Assembly (NCBI GenBank): GCA_944323955.1
Contig: CALUUK010000002.1
Span: 176,338-240,337 of the forward strand
From: Candidatus Gastranaerophilales bacterium
GTDB taxonomy: Bacteria > Cyanobacteriota > Vampirovibrionia > Gastranaerophilales > Gastranaerophilaceae
DNA: 64,000 nucleotides
Reading direction: 5' to 3'
Below, one piece after another: positions 20,101 through 29,949 of this stretch (positions within the stretch are counted from its first letter, which is position 1; each line of letters begins with the position of its first letter). The translations under genes were made by a program, and so were the position numbers. The notes beneath the pieces are model-generated. The model was given only the letters and a program-made list of their open reading frames with translations, ran no database searches and was not told the origin of the DNA.

Positions 20101-21023
20101 CCGGTACAATGCTTCAAGTTACTAATGATTCGCTTGTATTAAGAGGTGATATGATTGCTACACTGGTATTTGAAAGACAAAAAACCGGCGATATCGTTCA
20201 AGGTTTACCTCGTGTAGAAGAACTTTTAGAAGCAAGAAAGCCTAAAGATTCGGCTATTGTTGCAGAATACTCCGGTACTGCGGAAATTGAAATTGAAGAT
20301 GATGTTCCTCGTTTATTCTTAAACGGTGACTTGGGAAGACAGGAAATTAAATATTCTATCGATTCCAATATTATTGTTGCAAACGGTCAGAGTGTAAAAA
20401 TAGGTCAGGCTTTAACAGGCGGTCCTTTAAATCCTCACGATGTTATAAGATTAAACGGTGTGGAAGCAGCTCAACAATATCTTGTTGATGAAGTACAGAG
20501 AGTATACCGTTCACAAGGTGTTGAAATTGCCGATAAGCACGTTGAAGTTATTGTAAGACAGATGACAAAGAAGGTTAAAATTCTTGAATCAGGCGATACA
20601 AAACTTCTTCCGGGCGAGTTCTTGGAGCTTAAAGAAGTTCTTGAAGAAAATAAAGCAGTTCAAGAAGCAGGCGGTCAGGAAGCTACTTATGAAGCTGTTC
20701 TTCTCGGTATTACAAAAGCAAGTTTGAATACTGAAAGTTTCATCTCTGCTGCTTCGTTCCAAGAAACAACGAGAATTCTTACGGAAGCTGCAGTTGAAGG
20801 AAAACGTGATTTGTTAAGAGGTTTGAAAGAAAACGTTATCATCGGCAGATTAATACCTGCAGGTACCGGATTCTATCACTTAACGAACGCTTCCGAAGAA
20901 AAAGACAGAGAAGCTCAAAAACGTGCAGCTGAAAAGAACAATGCAAGAAAGCCTTCGGCTATCCTTGAAGAAATAGAAGGAATGTTCGGTGCTCCCGAAT
21001 TAACCGACTATACGATTGAATAA
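17172..21023 (+). CDS. rpoC2: RNA polymerase beta' C-terminal part with giant trigger-loop insert
   Basis: This is the 1283-residue C-terminal half of beta'. The second zinc site is C223, C296, C303 and C306 (DCGT … [11 protein letters not shown]). The bridge-helix and F-loop region has [21 protein letters not shown] and [26 protein letters not shown]. The trigger loop starts with [13 protein letters not shown] (M340, R341, H344) and is then interrupted by roughly 640 residues of repeated beta-rich modules (many [22 protein letters not shown]-like sandwich-barrel hybrid turns). It resumes at [18 protein letters not shown] near residue 1008. This is a cyanobacterial-type SI3 insert. A palindromic terminator follows. 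Confidence 0.97.
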   Translation: MDTMVRKNSKKSFDFINEQVNKKSINKLLAQVYLEFGGAKTATLADNLKNLGYRYATKSGTTISIADLSVPADKKALLNDAEKEIEKSTHRYLKGDITEVERYTKVIDTWSETTSKLTERVVENFDRLNPVYMMAFSGARGNLSQVSQLVGMRGLMADAQGQIIDLPIKSNFKEGLSVTEYIISSYGARKGLVDTALKTADSGYLTRRLVDVAQDVIIRDHDCGTKHGIMMTDISDGEKIVAPLTERLLGRTIAEDIKDKDGNVVIPAGTTIDREDIKKIKPLDIHQLLVRSPLTCELEYGICQKCYGWAMTTQKLVDIGEAIGIIAAQSIGEPGTQLTMRTFHTGGVFKGAGAMKEIIADTEGKVVTKVFTRDLRTRHGDNVAITVQESDLEIKSGSKSKKYHIPSGAILYVNEGTEVKKGDKIAVYEPVSGGDGSRLTEKATKDITSDLSGEIVFEDFVADEKKDRQGNISRTASKNGIVWVLGGDVYNLPSGSTILVKDGKAVKEGEKLAEIHIISEHGGEVRLGDNLVVEDVKFDGKKIKKIVQGKELTIVIASISAANAEFEQTKKEQLWTVNKTGEKYIVKAPVGTVVESGMIIAELVDEEYTVPSSGEIRYNGIEVDENQIITKSGELIFIPDEIHQVNKDSALKMVESGTFVTAGTEVVKDLYAHIDGIVEIKEFNDMIHEVVIRPGEIYNLSGISELKVEEGEVVKKGTEIAPKIKTKADSIVTILDNEKDSIEIDDLEEDLGVAALDEKSISNQPIQILVRPVQRFKIDAKDVSIKFNSTDEAIDLVPVTQLQYKDGARVRNLDGGVLTRTSLVLQMQNYLSHLKGQVELDSDNNLKIVVLENLIVRREVEGTSKMAASMQTELLVSDGQVIEPKTPVAKTQVLAINDAVASIKENNQDVRRILLVSHDNETKISLKSKPIVKKGDLIKMDAVISEGGETSNLSGLVVDTDKNSITLRVGRPYLISPGTMLQVTNDSLVLRGDMIATLVFERQKTGDIVQGLPRVEELLEARKPKDSAIVAEYSGTAEIEIEDDVPRLFLNGDLGRQEIKYSIDSNIIVANGQSVKIGQALTGGPLNPHDVIRLNGVEAAQQYLVDEVQRVYRSQGVEIADKHVEVIVRQMTKKVKILESGDTKLLPGEFLELKEVLEENKAVQEAGGQEATYEAVLLGITKASLNTESFISAASFQETTRILTEAAVEGKRDLLRGLKENVIIGRLIPAGTGFYHLTNASEEKDREAQKRAAEKNNARKPSAILEEIEGMFGAPELTDYTIE

Positions 21024-21044
21024 TTTAATAATTCAATAAAAAAT

Positions 21045-21078
21045 AACAGCAGCTTGAATATTCAAGCTGCTGTTTTTT
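21045..21078 (+). terminator. intrinsic terminator of the rpoBC operon
   Basis: AACAGCAGCTTGAA and TTCAAGCTGCTGTT form a near-perfect palindromic stem followed by six T residues, about 20 bases after the rpoC2 stop. Confidence 0.93.
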
Positions 21079-21090
21079 ATTGGAGATATT

Positions 21091-21552
21091 ATGAAAAAAA
21101 CTTTTATTTTAGCTGTGTTTTTGTTATTTAACGGAATTTGTTTTGCCGATGATATTGCTGAAATTGAGCAGTTTTTTGATGAATATGTATCTGCGGCAAA
21201 CAGTTATAATGTTGATTATTTTGACTATTATATTGATAATCCCAAGATTATTAGAGTTGTAGAAAAATCAGACGGAACAAAAGAATCTGTTACCGTTCCT
21301 TTTGACAGATATAAAAAAGAGGCTGCCAGGTCAACAAAACTGGCAAAACTCAGAAAATATAAAAATAAATATTTAAATATAAAAATTACTAAATACGGTA
21401 ATGATTATAAAATTGCCGCAATGAGAATGCCATCAACAAGTGATTATAAAATCCCTGCACATTTTATAGTGGGCAAAAACTCCAAAGGGGAATGGAAAAT
21501 AAAAGAAGAATCAATGAACACAAAAGTACAAAGGTTTTTGAATGAAGACTAA
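21091..21552 (+). CDS. small exported protein, possibly NTF2-like
   Basis: This 153-residue protein has a clear signal peptide ([19 protein letters not shown], cut predicted near residue 19). The mature part begins [29 protein letters not shown] and contains a beta-rich region [21 protein letters not shown] … [18 protein letters not shown]. The pattern of an N-terminal helix followed by curved strands ending in a WKI strand resembles SnoaL/NTF2-like folds, but no catalytic residues are recognisable. GGAGATATT precedes the ATG. It converges on panD and overlaps it by four bases at the 3' ends. Confidence 0.75.
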   Translation: MKKTFILAVFLLFNGICFADDIAEIEQFFDEYVSAANSYNVDYFDYYIDNPKIIRVVEKSDGTKESVTVPFDRYKKEAARSTKLAKLRKYKNKYLNIKITKYGNDYKIAAMRMPSTSDYKIPAHFIVGKNSKGEWKIKEESMNTKVQRFLNED

Positions 21553-21899
21553 TCTTTTATGTTATTTTCATCATCAATCTGAACAATTGACGGTTTAAAA
21601 GTTTTTGCTTCATCAGGTGTCATTTGTGCGTATGCACATATAATTATTTTGTCGCCGATTTGTGCTTTTCTTGCGGCAGCTCCGTTTAAACAAAAATTTT
21701 TACTGCCGCGTTTTCCCGCAATAATATATGTTTGAAATCTTTCCCCGTTATTTATATTTAAAATATCTACTTTTTGTCCTTGTGAAAGATTTGCCTTATC
21801 TAAAATATTTTCATCAATTGTAATTGAGCCGACATAGTTAAGATTAGCGTCGGTTACGGTTGCACGGTGGATTTTTGAGTATAAAAATTCAAGTAACAT
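21549..21899 (-). CDS. panD: aspartate 1-decarboxylase proenzyme
   Basis: PanD decarboxylates L-aspartate to beta-alanine for pantothenate and coenzyme A synthesis. The proenzyme self-cleaves at Gly-Ser to create a pyruvoyl group. With the ATG at 21899 the cleavage site YVGSITID falls at G24-S25, the same numbering as in Escherichia coli, which supports this start over an upstream [19 protein letters not shown] is another family block. The protein is 116 residues, close to the usual length of about 120. AAGGAAG lies seven bases upstream. No other pan gene is in the window. Confidence 0.95.
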   Translation of the reverse strand: MLLEFLYSKIHRATVTDANLNYVGSITIDENILDKANLSQGQKVDILNINNGERFQTYIIAGKRGSKNFCLNGAAARKAQIGDKIIICAYAQMTPDEAKTFKPSIVQIDDENNIKD

Positions 21900-21967
21900 A
21901 GTCAAACTTCCTTATATGTATATTTTATCAAAAATAAAATTAATTACATAATAAATATTATGCAAAG

Positions 21968-22160
21968 TAATAATTAAAAATAAATAAAGAAAATATAAAT
22001 AAAGTTCATTGCGCAGTATAGCTAAAACATCTTTGCGAAGTGATTGCAAAGCGAGCACTGTTTGAGCGTTAGCGAGTTTGCGAGCTTTTGCTGAGCTTAG
22101 ATGTTTTCTATACGAAGCATCAGAACGCTATTTATATTTTGTTTATTTATAAAAATAATA
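21968..22160. repeat. long imperfect palindrome A
   Basis: The core is bounded by GTATAG(CT)AAAACATCT at 22016 and AGATGTTTTCTATAC ending at 22113. Outside the core, AT-rich arms continue to pair imperfectly (ATATAAATA and neighbours on the left, TATTTATAT on the right), giving a total span near 190 bases. The interior holds smaller hairpins (TTTGC…GCAAA) and repeated GCGAG/GAGC units like those at 667-783. There is no ORF of note. It could be a MITE-like element or a structured RNA. Its right arm is shared with palindrome B. Confidence 0.6.
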
Positions 22161-22324
22161 GTGAAAAGTTCAACCTGATACTATGTTTTTATTTTTGTAG
22201 CTTCAACCCAAGCCTCTTAACTCGGGTAAACCCTCAAACAGAAGAGGCTTTGACGATGTTTCAGCAACAAAAATTACAAAACTCCGTATATGGTTTCACT
22301 TTTCACTATTATTTTTTAATAAAT
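22142..22324. repeat. long imperfect palindrome B
   Basis: Perfect 17-base inverted ends (AAATAATAGTGAAAAGT at 22153-22169 and its complement at 22298-22314) are extended outward by AT-rich pairing. Inward, a nearly continuous imperfect stem ends in AAGCCTCTT (22210-22218) pairing with AAGAGGCTT (22242-22250) around a loop of about 23 bases. The whole region can fold into one hairpin of about 180 bases on either strand. It has no coding frame and no transposase. It lies between panD and the RluB-type gene and overlaps palindrome A. Confidence 0.65.
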
Positions 22325-22350
22325 ATCAGTTAAAGTATTTATAATATTTA

Positions 22351-23094
22351 TTATGTATTATTTTTTTGTAATTTTTTTAGATAATTTTTAATTTCCTGAA
22401 TTTGTTTTGGTTTTAAATATTTGAATTGACCTTTTTTTAGTCCCGATAAATCAACCGGCCCAAAACTTATACGTTTTAAAGATATTACGGGATGAGCGAG
22501 TATATCAAGCATTTTTCTGATTTGCCTGTTTAATCCTTGATAAAGCACCATTTCAAGAATTGTATTCTTTCCCTCAAATTCAACTATTCTTGCAAAAGCA
22601 TATGCAATCTGATTTCTTTCAATCTCAATACCTTTTTCCATTAATACTAAATCATTCATTGTAAGTTTGCCGGAGGCACATACTCTATATACTTTTGGAA
22701 CTTTTATTGACGGATGTGCCAATTGATTTATAAAATCGCCGTCATTTGTTAATATCAATAATCCCGTAGAGTCTTTGTCAAGCCTGCCTACAGGTTTTAA
22801 ATTATGTACTTCCTCCGGAAGAATATCGTATATTGTTTTTCTGCCTTTTTCATCATCCATTGTTGTGATGTATCCTGCAGGTTTATAATATCTGATATAT
22901 GTAAGTGTTTTAGGTTTTATTAGTTCACCGTTAACTGTTACTTTGTCTTTAGAGTTTATAATAAATCCTAACTCGGTTATTTGTTCACCGTTAACACAAA
23001 CATTCCCCGCTTCAATTAATTCATCAGCTTTTCTGCGAGAACAAAAACCTGTTGATGCAATATATTTGTTTAATCTTAATTTTTCATTTTTCAT
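22351..23094 (-). CDS. RluB/RsuA-family 23S rRNA pseudouridine synthase
   Basis: This 247-residue enzyme has an N-terminal S4 RNA-binding domain (LRLNKYIASTGFCSRRKADELI … VNGE) and a catalytic domain with the family motif GRLDKDSTGLLILTNDGD, whose Asp is the catalytic nucleophile, and QGLNRQIRKML. RluB-type enzymes modify 23S U2605; RsuA and RluE relatives differ mainly in target, which the sequence alone does not settle. The C-terminus is lysine-rich. The ribosome binding site is weak. It is divergent from the glucokinase gene. Confidence 0.9.
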   Translation of the reverse strand: MKNEKLRLNKYIASTGFCSRRKADELIEAGNVCVNGEQITELGFIINSKDKVTVNGELIKPKTLTYIRYYKPAGYITTMDDEKGRKTIYDILPEEVHNLKPVGRLDKDSTGLLILTNDGDFINQLAHPSIKVPKVYRVCASGKLTMNDLVLMEKGIEIERNQIAYAFARIVEFEGKNTILEMVLYQGLNRQIRKMLDILAHPVISLKRISFGPVDLSGLKKGQFKYLKPKQIQEIKNYLKKLQKNNT

Positions 23095-23124
23095 AATCTT
23101 ATAATATCAAATATATTTAATAAT

Positions 23125-23152
23125 TTGAATAGGGTGTATTTTGTGCTATTAT
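23125..23152 (+). promoter_or_regulatory. candidate promoter of the glucokinase-holA-holB operon
   Basis: TTGAAT at 23125-23130 and TATTAT at 23147-23152 are separated by 16 bases, about 40 bases before the glucokinase ATG. AAGGAG follows downstream as the ribosome binding site. Confidence 0.45.
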
Positions 23153-23189
23153 TTTCTTATAAACAGATTGTTCAAGGAGTTAAGATAAA

Positions 23190-24152
23190 ATGTCGGCAAT
23201 GGCTAAAAAATACAGAATAGGGGTAGATGTTGGCGGAACTAATGTTAAGGTTGCATTAGTTGATAAATCGGGCAGTATTGTATATTCGGATACGGTTCCG
23301 ACAAGAGCTGAGATGGGTTATGAGTATACAATTTCAAACATTATCAAAGCAATCGGTGATGTTATGAAAGAGGCCAAAATTTCAAAAGAGTCCGTTGAAG
23401 GTATAGGTTTTGGTTTCCCGGGGCAAATTGATTGTGATAACGGTATTGTAAGATTGGCTCCTAATATTCCGGGGTGGGTTAATATTCCTATTGCGGATAT
23501 TGTATCAAAAGAATTCTCTATTCCTGTAAGAGTTGATAATGATGTAAGATGTGCGGCACTTGCCGAGCTTAACTTCGGTGCCGGAAAAGGTGCAAGTAAT
23601 TTAATTTGTATTACGGTCGGAACAGGTATAGGTTCCGGTCTGATTATAAACGGTAAATTAGTCCGCGGTGCAAGTAATGCCGCAGGTGAAATCGGACATA
23701 TTAAGCTGCAGATGGAAAATGGCCCATTATGCGGATGCGGCGATCATGGATGCTTTGAAGCATTTGCCTCCGGCCCTGCAATTGTTGCAATGGCAGAAGA
23801 ATATATTAAAGGCGGTAAGTCTACTAAATACAGAGAACTTGCAAAAAATGAGATTACGCCTTATGTAGTTTGCGAAGCAGCAAAACAAGGTGATGTTGTT
23901 GCAAAGAAAATTTTTGAAATTATGGGTAACTATATTGGAATAGGTTTAGCGAGTGTTGTTAACTTACTGAATCCTGAAAAAATTGTTATCGGCGGCGGAG
24001 TTGCCGATGCAGGTGATTTATTGTTTGTTCCGATAAAAGAAACTTTAAAAAAGCGTGCAATGCCTATTCAAGGTGCTGCGGTTGAAGTCGTACACGCAGA
24101 ATTGGGTAACACTGCAGGTGTAATAGGCGCAAGTTTATTAATTGAAAATTAA
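23190..24152 (+). CDS. ROK-family glucokinase
   Basis: This 320-residue ROK kinase is predicted to phosphorylate glucose, or a related hexose such as N-acetylmannosamine, with ATP. It has the phosphate loop DVGGTNVKVAL near residue 11, the substrate region DNDVRCAALAE, TVGTGIGSGLI, GEIGHIKL, and the ROK zinc-site CGCGDHGCFEAFASG. Either of two ATGs nine bases apart could be used; AAGGAG fits the first. It is the first of three tightly spaced genes; the following holA starts four bases after its stop. Glucose is the likely substrate, not proven. Confidence 0.9.
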   Translation: MSAMAKKYRIGVDVGGTNVKVALVDKSGSIVYSDTVPTRAEMGYEYTISNIIKAIGDVMKEAKISKESVEGIGFGFPGQIDCDNGIVRLAPNIPGWVNIPIADIVSKEFSIPVRVDNDVRCAALAELNFGAGKGASNLICITVGTGIGSGLIINGKLVRGASNAAGEIGHIKLQMENGPLCGCGDHGCFEAFASGPAIVAMAEEYIKGGKSTKYRELAKNEITPYVVCEAAKQGDVVAKKIFEIMGNYIGIGLASVVNLLNPEKIVIGGGVADAGDLLFVPIKETLKKRAMPIQGAAVEVVHAELGNTAGVIGASLLIEN

Positions 24153-24155
24153 CAT

Positions 24156-25124
24156 ATGGCTGTATATCTATTTTACGGACAAGAAGAATATTTAATGGAA
24201 AAAGAAATCAAGAAGCTGAAAAATGAGCTTCTTGATGTTTCTTTTATGTCTATGGCATATAAGGTGTTTGATAATCCTGCTTTTGATAAACTTATAGAAA
24301 TAGTTCAGGCTGCACCTTTAATGTTCGGAAAAACATTAAGTCTTGTTTTTGTTGATAAGTATCTTACAGGAAATAAATTCTCACTTGATGATAATCAAAT
24401 TGCTTCTATAGATAATGCATTATCTGTTATTAATGATAGTGTTAATATTGTTTTTGTTTGTAAAGTACCGAGAGACGAAAATAAAAAACCCGATTCCAGA
24501 AAAAAATTCTTTAAAACCTTGTCAAAGTATTCTCAGGTCCGTGAATTTGTGCAATACAAAACCTATGATAAAACACTGCCGTCGGTTATTGTTTCAATTG
24601 CCGGAGAAAAAGGACTTAAAATATCATCCGATAGTGTTAATTACATGGTTGAAAGATTGGGCACTAATCTTACTTTAATTGATTCGGAACTTGAAAAATT
24701 GAAAGTTGCACTTCATCCTGAAAAAACAGTCAGTAAAGAATCAATAAAAAAATATTGTACATCTTCAGAGGACGTTTTTATTCTTGCTGACTTGATTATA
24801 GAAGGTAATAAAAATGAAATTCTTAAACAATATAATCTTTTGACTGAAAGACGGCATCCGCTTGAGATTTTTTCAGTTCTGCAAAGCAACTTTCAGCGTT
24901 TTGTTTTTATTAAAAATTATGAAAAAAAGATGAGTACAAAAGACATGGCTTCCAAGTTGAAATTGCATGAATTTATAGTTATGAAGACGCAGGAAAAATT
25001 AAGAAAAACCCCGTTGGACAAACTTATTAATATAAGAGAAAATCTTATTAATGCGGAATATAAATTAAAAACGGGACAATCCGTATCCGGTGATACTGTA
25101 CTTGAATTGGCATTGTTGAGTTAA
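24156..25124 (+). CDS. holA: DNA polymerase III subunit delta
   Basis: This 322-residue delta subunit is the clamp-loader wrench that opens the beta sliding clamp. The N-terminus YLFYGQEEYLMEKEIKKLK is the standard HolA opening, and the C-terminal helical collar has LKLHEFIVMKTQEKLRKTPL and a final DTVLELALLS. There is no Walker A motif, as expected for delta. It starts four bases after the glucokinase stop and ends four bases before holB, pointing to a shared transcript. Confidence 0.92.
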   Translation: MAVYLFYGQEEYLMEKEIKKLKNELLDVSFMSMAYKVFDNPAFDKLIEIVQAAPLMFGKTLSLVFVDKYLTGNKFSLDDNQIASIDNALSVINDSVNIVFVCKVPRDENKKPDSRKKFFKTLSKYSQVREFVQYKTYDKTLPSVIVSIAGEKGLKISSDSVNYMVERLGTNLTLIDSELEKLKVALHPEKTVSKESIKKYCTSSEDVFILADLIIEGNKNEILKQYNLLTERRHPLEIFSVLQSNFQRFVFIKNYEKKMSTKDMASKLKLHEFIVMKTQEKLRKTPLDKLINIRENLINAEYKLKTGQSVSGDTVLELALLS

Positions 25125-25127
25125 ATT

Positions 25128-26075
25128 ATGAATGAAGTTCTTGATAGAAAATACGGTTATTTAAGTAATTTTTTTAAGACGGCGATAGAAGAAAACCGTT
25201 TGTTTCATTCCGTTATTTTATATGGAAGCAATAATCTTATACAATATGCATTAGCACTTGAAATTGCAAGGCAGCTTAATTGTTTGGAGGATAAAAGAGA
25301 AGATTGCCAATGCCGGAATTGCAGGTGGATTAGAGAAAATAAACATCCTGCCGTTATGACGATATCAAAGATTGACAATAAGACAGACTCCAGTAAAACC
25401 GTAATATCGGAAGAGCAAATCAATATTGTTCTTGATACATTGATTAATTCATCCGATTACCATAGGGTATTTGTATTCTGTGATGCAGAAATGAAAAATC
25501 TTTCCGATAGTGAAAAACAAGAATACAGAGAATTTAATAATACAGGATTTAAGCCGCCTCAATCAGATGATGGTGAAAAGTTCTGGTATCCTAAAGGAAT
25601 AAATACTAATTGTTTTTCTCCCGTTGCTGCAAATGCAATGCTTAAATCAATAGAAGAGCCGCCTTCAAAGGTAACATTTATATTTTTAACAAATGATAAA
25701 GATGATCTTTTACAGACTATAGTATCGCGTTCACAGGCTTTTTATGCTGCGGATACGAAAATTATTGAATATAATACGGATTTCTTTGCGGGATATTTCT
25801 CTGATTATCCGAACTTTAACCTGCAAAGTGCACTTGATTTTTCTTCGGCACTTTTAAATTATCAAACAGAAAATGAATTTGAACCTGAGTATATTCTTGA
25901 TTGTATTCAATATTATCTTGTACAGCTTGCAAAATCGAACAGTAATAATAAAAATCTTTTAAGTATTATATATAGAGATATAGAAAAGACTCAAACGGCC
26001 AAAAAAATGATTGAGTCTTATGTTAAAGAAAGGACTGTTTATGAAGATTTAGCTTTTTATTTTGGAAAAAGATAA
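25128..26075 (+). CDS. holB: DNA polymerase III subunit delta' -like protein
   Basis: This 315-residue clamp-loader protein resembles delta'. It carries a zinc-type cysteine cluster (CLEDKREDCQCRNCRWI) where HolB/DnaX have theirs, and the conserved NAMLKSIEEPPSKVTFIFLTNDKDDLLQTIVSRSQ with the SRC-like motif written SRSQ. The nucleotide loop is degenerate (VILYGSNNLIQYALA), so no ATP hydrolysis is expected, as is usual for delta'. No good ribosome binding site is visible; coupling to holA four bases upstream is likely. Confidence 0.87.
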   Translation: MNEVLDRKYGYLSNFFKTAIEENRLFHSVILYGSNNLIQYALALEIARQLNCLEDKREDCQCRNCRWIRENKHPAVMTISKIDNKTDSSKTVISEEQINIVLDTLINSSDYHRVFVFCDAEMKNLSDSEKQEYREFNNTGFKPPQSDDGEKFWYPKGINTNCFSPVAANAMLKSIEEPPSKVTFIFLTNDKDDLLQTIVSRSQAFYAADTKIIEYNTDFFAGYFSDYPNFNLQSALDFSSALLNYQTENEFEPEYILDCIQYYLVQLAKSNSNNKNLLSIIYRDIEKTQTAKKMIESYVKERTVYEDLAFYFGKR

Positions 26076-26103
26076 ATCTTCATATATAAGTCTTTAAATC
26101 TTA

Positions 26104-29100
26104 TTATTTCTTTTTTCTTTTAAAAAAGTTTTTTATTTTATATTTCAATGTTTTCTTTTCGGCTTCAAGTGCTTTAGCTTCTTGAATAGCTTCTTCTATA
26201 TTTGTTGCCTGGCTTTCTTCTGTCGGGTCGGGAAGCGCACTTGTAAATTCTTGTGCGCTGTCAAATTGTGCCTGCGTTGCAAGCCATTTGAAGGATTTTA
26301 TCAATGTGAACGGTTTTGCCACATCACCTCTGACCCCAAGCTGGAATTTTGTTGCCGAAAAATCTTCATAACTGTTTGAAAATTTGGGAAGAATTGCAAG
26401 TTCTTCTTCCGTAACTGTTTCACAAAATAAAGAAAATGCTTTTGCCGTTACAACATTTAAACTTGCAGTACTGCTCATAATATTTATAGGATTAATTGCA
26501 TTTAAAGGTCCTAATAAACTTGAAATTACCGAGGTTAATTTTACTCTTACTTTCATGTCAGCATAATTTTTCAGTAAATCAAAATTACCCAGAATGTGCA
26601 AATTCATTACATTTCCTTTTGAAGTAATAGGATCGATATTACACATTCCGTCTTTTAAGCTGACATGCCCTGTAAGTTCCGAAAAATGTGTTGTATCAAT
26701 AGTTGCAAGTGAGTTAATAATACCTCCTAATGCAGTTTGGAAGAATTGTGATTCTCTGATATTTTCTGCAAGAATTAGATTTTCAAGTTTGCCGAAAGGT
26801 CCGAATTGACCGTTTGTAACAGTAAAATCAACATCTCCGTTTATTCCTGCCATTTGGGCTTCAGGGGTTGCTGCCGCTCCGTTTATTAGTAATTTAGACG
26901 TGAAATCAGCCGTTCCGCTCAACGAGTCTTTCATTCCGCTGCTGTCTAACAGAGCTTTTTCAACATCGATATCGGAACCTGTTAAATCGGTATCTATTAA
27001 CATTGAAATTAAGTCAATATAAATATTTCCGTTTACCTTTCCTTTAAAAATATCGGTCGAGAGTTTTCTTAAAGCGAGTATATTTTTTGCAACTGTTAAA
27101 TCAGTTTTTGTATTTTTGAGTTCTATATTGCCCGTGACTATTTTGTTCATATTGACGATACCGTTATGTACAATGACGGGAATACTGTTTGTATTTGATG
27201 ATGTATTTGCAGTTTCTCCTTCCTGCATGTATGACATTGCTTTTTCAGATACCGTATTTATATCATCAATGTTTAAATAATCTGAATTTATATCTAAATC
27301 ATATATATTCGAAACAATGTCCGGAATAAGGCTTAATTTCCCTTTTATATTGATATCAGAGTCAGCAAGCATAATTTTATCAAGATTTATATTTAATCTG
27401 TCTTCTTTGAAATTCAAACTTGCAGAACTTAAACCTGTCAGAATTTCAGGAATATATAATTTTTCTATTCTTAAATTACCTTTAAACAATGGAGAAGCCG
27501 TTTTTCCGTAAAGGAAGAGTTTTCCGCTGTTCAGTGTAAACATGGATTTTGGAAAAATTTGCAGGTTACAATCCTGATTTTTTGGAATATCAATTTTCAA
27601 AAGGTTAATTGTATCATTCTCAATTGTTCCGTCTATTCCGATAATTTTATTTAAAATAACCGTTTCGTTTCCTTTTTCATCATAGACATAAGCTCTTGTA
27701 TAAAATCCTGTATCTTTAATTTTTATTCTGTTTGGTTTGAAATCAATTTTTGTTCTCAATAATGTTTTCAGACTTTGCAGTCTTGTGAAATTTAAAGGAG
27801 TAATATAAGCGGAATTATCCGGGAAAATTTGTGCTGAAAGTGTCTGCTTGTTTCTGTTTCCTGAGAATAATATCTCCAAAGGAATAGTTCCTTTTGCGTT
27901 CATAAAGGGTTTCATTTCCTGCCCTATAAATTTTATTAAGTCATCCGTATTAATATTCCCGTTCATTTTAAAATCAATGTTACTTAATCTTTCATAGTTA
28001 AGGATATTACCGGAATATTTTACTGATGATTTGTCATTGAACTTAATAACATCTTCTTCAAGTATAATATTTTTATCTTGAATTTTTATTGTGGTCTCGG
28101 GTAAAGAAACATTTGACCCGGTTTTGGGGAAAAGAATTTTTAAATCAATATTGTTTATATCTCCTGTTAATGTTTTATTTTTTGCACTGTAGTCAAATCC
28201 TGCATTGAACATTTTGTTTTTTATGTTAAAAGTGTTTTGTCTGTCGGCAAAATCAAGATTATTTAATGTAAAATCCGCTTTTGCAACCGCTTTTTTCATT
28301 TTGCCGTTTACCGTCAGAGAAGAAGACACATCTGCCGATTTCAAATTAAAATCATTTCTGATTTCTTTCGGTGCAAATGCATCAAACAGCAGGGGAACAT
28401 GAATATTTTCAGTTATTATACTGATATCAGTGTATGATTTTTTATCTATCAAACCTTGTATTTTAACAGGTGAATTTTGAATGTATAAAGATGAATCTTT
28501 AATATTTAAAGCATTGTTATCAAAGATTAGGTTAATATTCATTTTAGACAAAATTTCACCCAGATCACGAACAATAAGTCCGCCATCTGCAATTTTTATA
28601 AATCCTGATGATTTTAATTTTTTAAAGTTAGATTTTATGTTACAATCTGCGATTAAACCGCCTTTTGCCTTATATTGATTGATTTCATTCGGGATTTGTA
28701 ATGATTCGAATATTGCTTTTGTAAGTGTTAAAAGGTTTTCAAATTTAATGGTTTTTGCCTGAAGCGAGATATCCAGTTTCGGATGTTTGCCGTAATTAAG
28801 TTTCCCGAAAAGGTGCAGATTTTCTTCTTTGGTTGTATAAATATCAGTGTCTAAATCAACATTTGTACCAAATGTTTTAACTCTTAAGTAACTTTCCGGC
28901 AATCTGACAGTTGAAAATTTAACCGTTAAATTTTCTATATTGAAATGTCCGAAAGAACTGATTTTTCCTTGTTTATTTTTGTTTATTCTTATTTTGGAAT
29001 CAATATTCGCTTTCAAATCGTAATTTTGATATGCAGTAACGGGGTTTATAAAAGGAATATCTATTCTTTCTGCAGGGTCATCTTCTTTGTCCAGTTTTGG

Positions 29101-29805
29101 TGCAGGTTCCGGCAAAACAGTGTTAATATCTATATTTGCAGTAATATTTTTGTTTTCGTCGCTGAACAATTCGGAGTTTGTTTTTATTTTGACTCTTTTT
29201 CCGTTAAAATATCCTAAAACAAGTTGTTCTCCGTGCAGATCAAGATAGTGTTTTGAAGCCAGATCAATGATTTGAAGTTTATAATTATTTAATTTGACAT
29301 TTGGAATAATTATTTTTATCCATTCCGGATTAAATGTAAATTTTTCAGCCTTTTCTGCCGGTTTTTCGGCAAAAGTAGCCGCTTTATTTTTATTTAGAAT
29401 GTCTTCAATCAATTTAACAATCTTATAATCTTCACCTGTTTCCAATATTTCAATATTAAGATTCGGATTATAAATTTCAAAGCAAGGTACTTTTACCGTT
29501 AATAATAAAAGTTTTGGTATTGAAACAACCGCTTTTATTCCGTCTGCAGATAAAAGATTTGACCCGTCCGGTAAGGAAATATTAATACTTCCTGTTTTGA
29601 TACCTGCTCCCAACGCAGGTGTAGTAACAAGACTCATCCCTTCACATTCAAAATCAATATTTGCCTGTTCTTTTATAATCTTTTGTATATCGGCCTTATA
29701 TTGATTTATATCAACTACTTTAGGTAATACAAATAAAAATGTAATATATAGAATAGCAATAATTCCTAAAATAACAAAACATATTATTTTTAAAAACTTT
29801 TTCAT
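26104..29805 (-). CDS. large AsmA/TamB-like envelope protein
   Basis: This is a 1233-residue protein with one N-terminal membrane anchor (about residues 4-25), an AsmA-type opening (VVDINQYKADIQKIIKEQ … MSLVTTPALGAGIKTGSINI) and a very long beta-rich body. The body has many repeats of NIKGKLSLIP, LKDGMCNIDPI and IYIDLISMLIDTDLTG type, typical of the bridge-like repeating beta-groove proteins that may move phospholipids between membranes. The C-terminal block SLKDGMCNIDPITSKGNVMNLHILG fits the AsmA C-terminal domain; the end is a basic tail. ATG at 29805 has GAGGTG upstream. It is a single gene. Confidence 0.82.
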   Translation of the reverse strand: MKKFLKIICFVILGIIAILYITFLFVLPKVVDINQYKADIQKIIKEQANIDFECEGMSLVTTPALGAGIKTGSINISLPDGSNLLSADGIKAVVSIPKLLLLTVKVPCFEIYNPNLNIEILETGEDYKIVKLIEDILNKNKAATFAEKPAEKAEKFTFNPEWIKIIIPNVKLNNYKLQIIDLASKHYLDLHGEQLVLGYFNGKRVKIKTNSELFSDENKNITANIDINTVLPEPAPKLDKEDDPAERIDIPFINPVTAYQNYDLKANIDSKIRINKNKQGKISSFGHFNIENLTVKFSTVRLPESYLRVKTFGTNVDLDTDIYTTKEENLHLFGKLNYGKHPKLDISLQAKTIKFENLLTLTKAIFESLQIPNEINQYKAKGGLIADCNIKSNFKKLKSSGFIKIADGGLIVRDLGEILSKMNINLIFDNNALNIKDSSLYIQNSPVKIQGLIDKKSYTDISIITENIHVPLLFDAFAPKEIRNDFNLKSADVSSSLTVNGKMKKAVAKADFTLNNLDFADRQNTFNIKNKMFNAGFDYSAKNKTLTGDINNIDLKILFPKTGSNVSLPETTIKIQDKNIILEEDVIKFNDKSSVKYSGNILNYERLSNIDFKMNGNINTDDLIKFIGQEMKPFMNAKGTIPLEILFSGNRNKQTLSAQIFPDNSAYITPLNFTRLQSLKTLLRTKIDFKPNRIKIKDTGFYTRAYVYDEKGNETVILNKIIGIDGTIENDTINLLKIDIPKNQDCNLQIFPKSMFTLNSGKLFLYGKTASPLFKGNLRIEKLYIPEILTGLSSASLNFKEDRLNINLDKIMLADSDINIKGKLSLIPDIVSNIYDLDINSDYLNIDDINTVSEKAMSYMQEGETANTSSNTNSIPVIVHNGIVNMNKIVTGNIELKNTKTDLTVAKNILALRKLSTDIFKGKVNGNIYIDLISMLIDTDLTGSDIDVEKALLDSSGMKDSLSGTADFTSKLLINGAAATPEAQMAGINGDVDFTVTNGQFGPFGKLENLILAENIRESQFFQTALGGIINSLATIDTTHFSELTGHVSLKDGMCNIDPITSKGNVMNLHILGNFDLLKNYADMKVRVKLTSVISSLLGPLNAINPINIMSSTASLNVVTAKAFSLFCETVTEEELAILPKFSNSYEDFSATKFQLGVRGDVAKPFTLIKSFKWLATQAQFDSAQEFTSALPDPTEESQATNIEEAIQEAKALEAEKKTLKYKIKNFFKRKKK

Positions 29806-29949
29806 ACTCACCTCACTTCTCAAATTTTAGCAGAAAAAGATACTTTATTCGATATCGTAACCTTTTGCTGATATATTTTTGTAAATAATTGCAATGAAAT
29901 TTTCTTGGTAATAAAATTTATTGCGGAAAATATATGAAAGCGTACTAAG

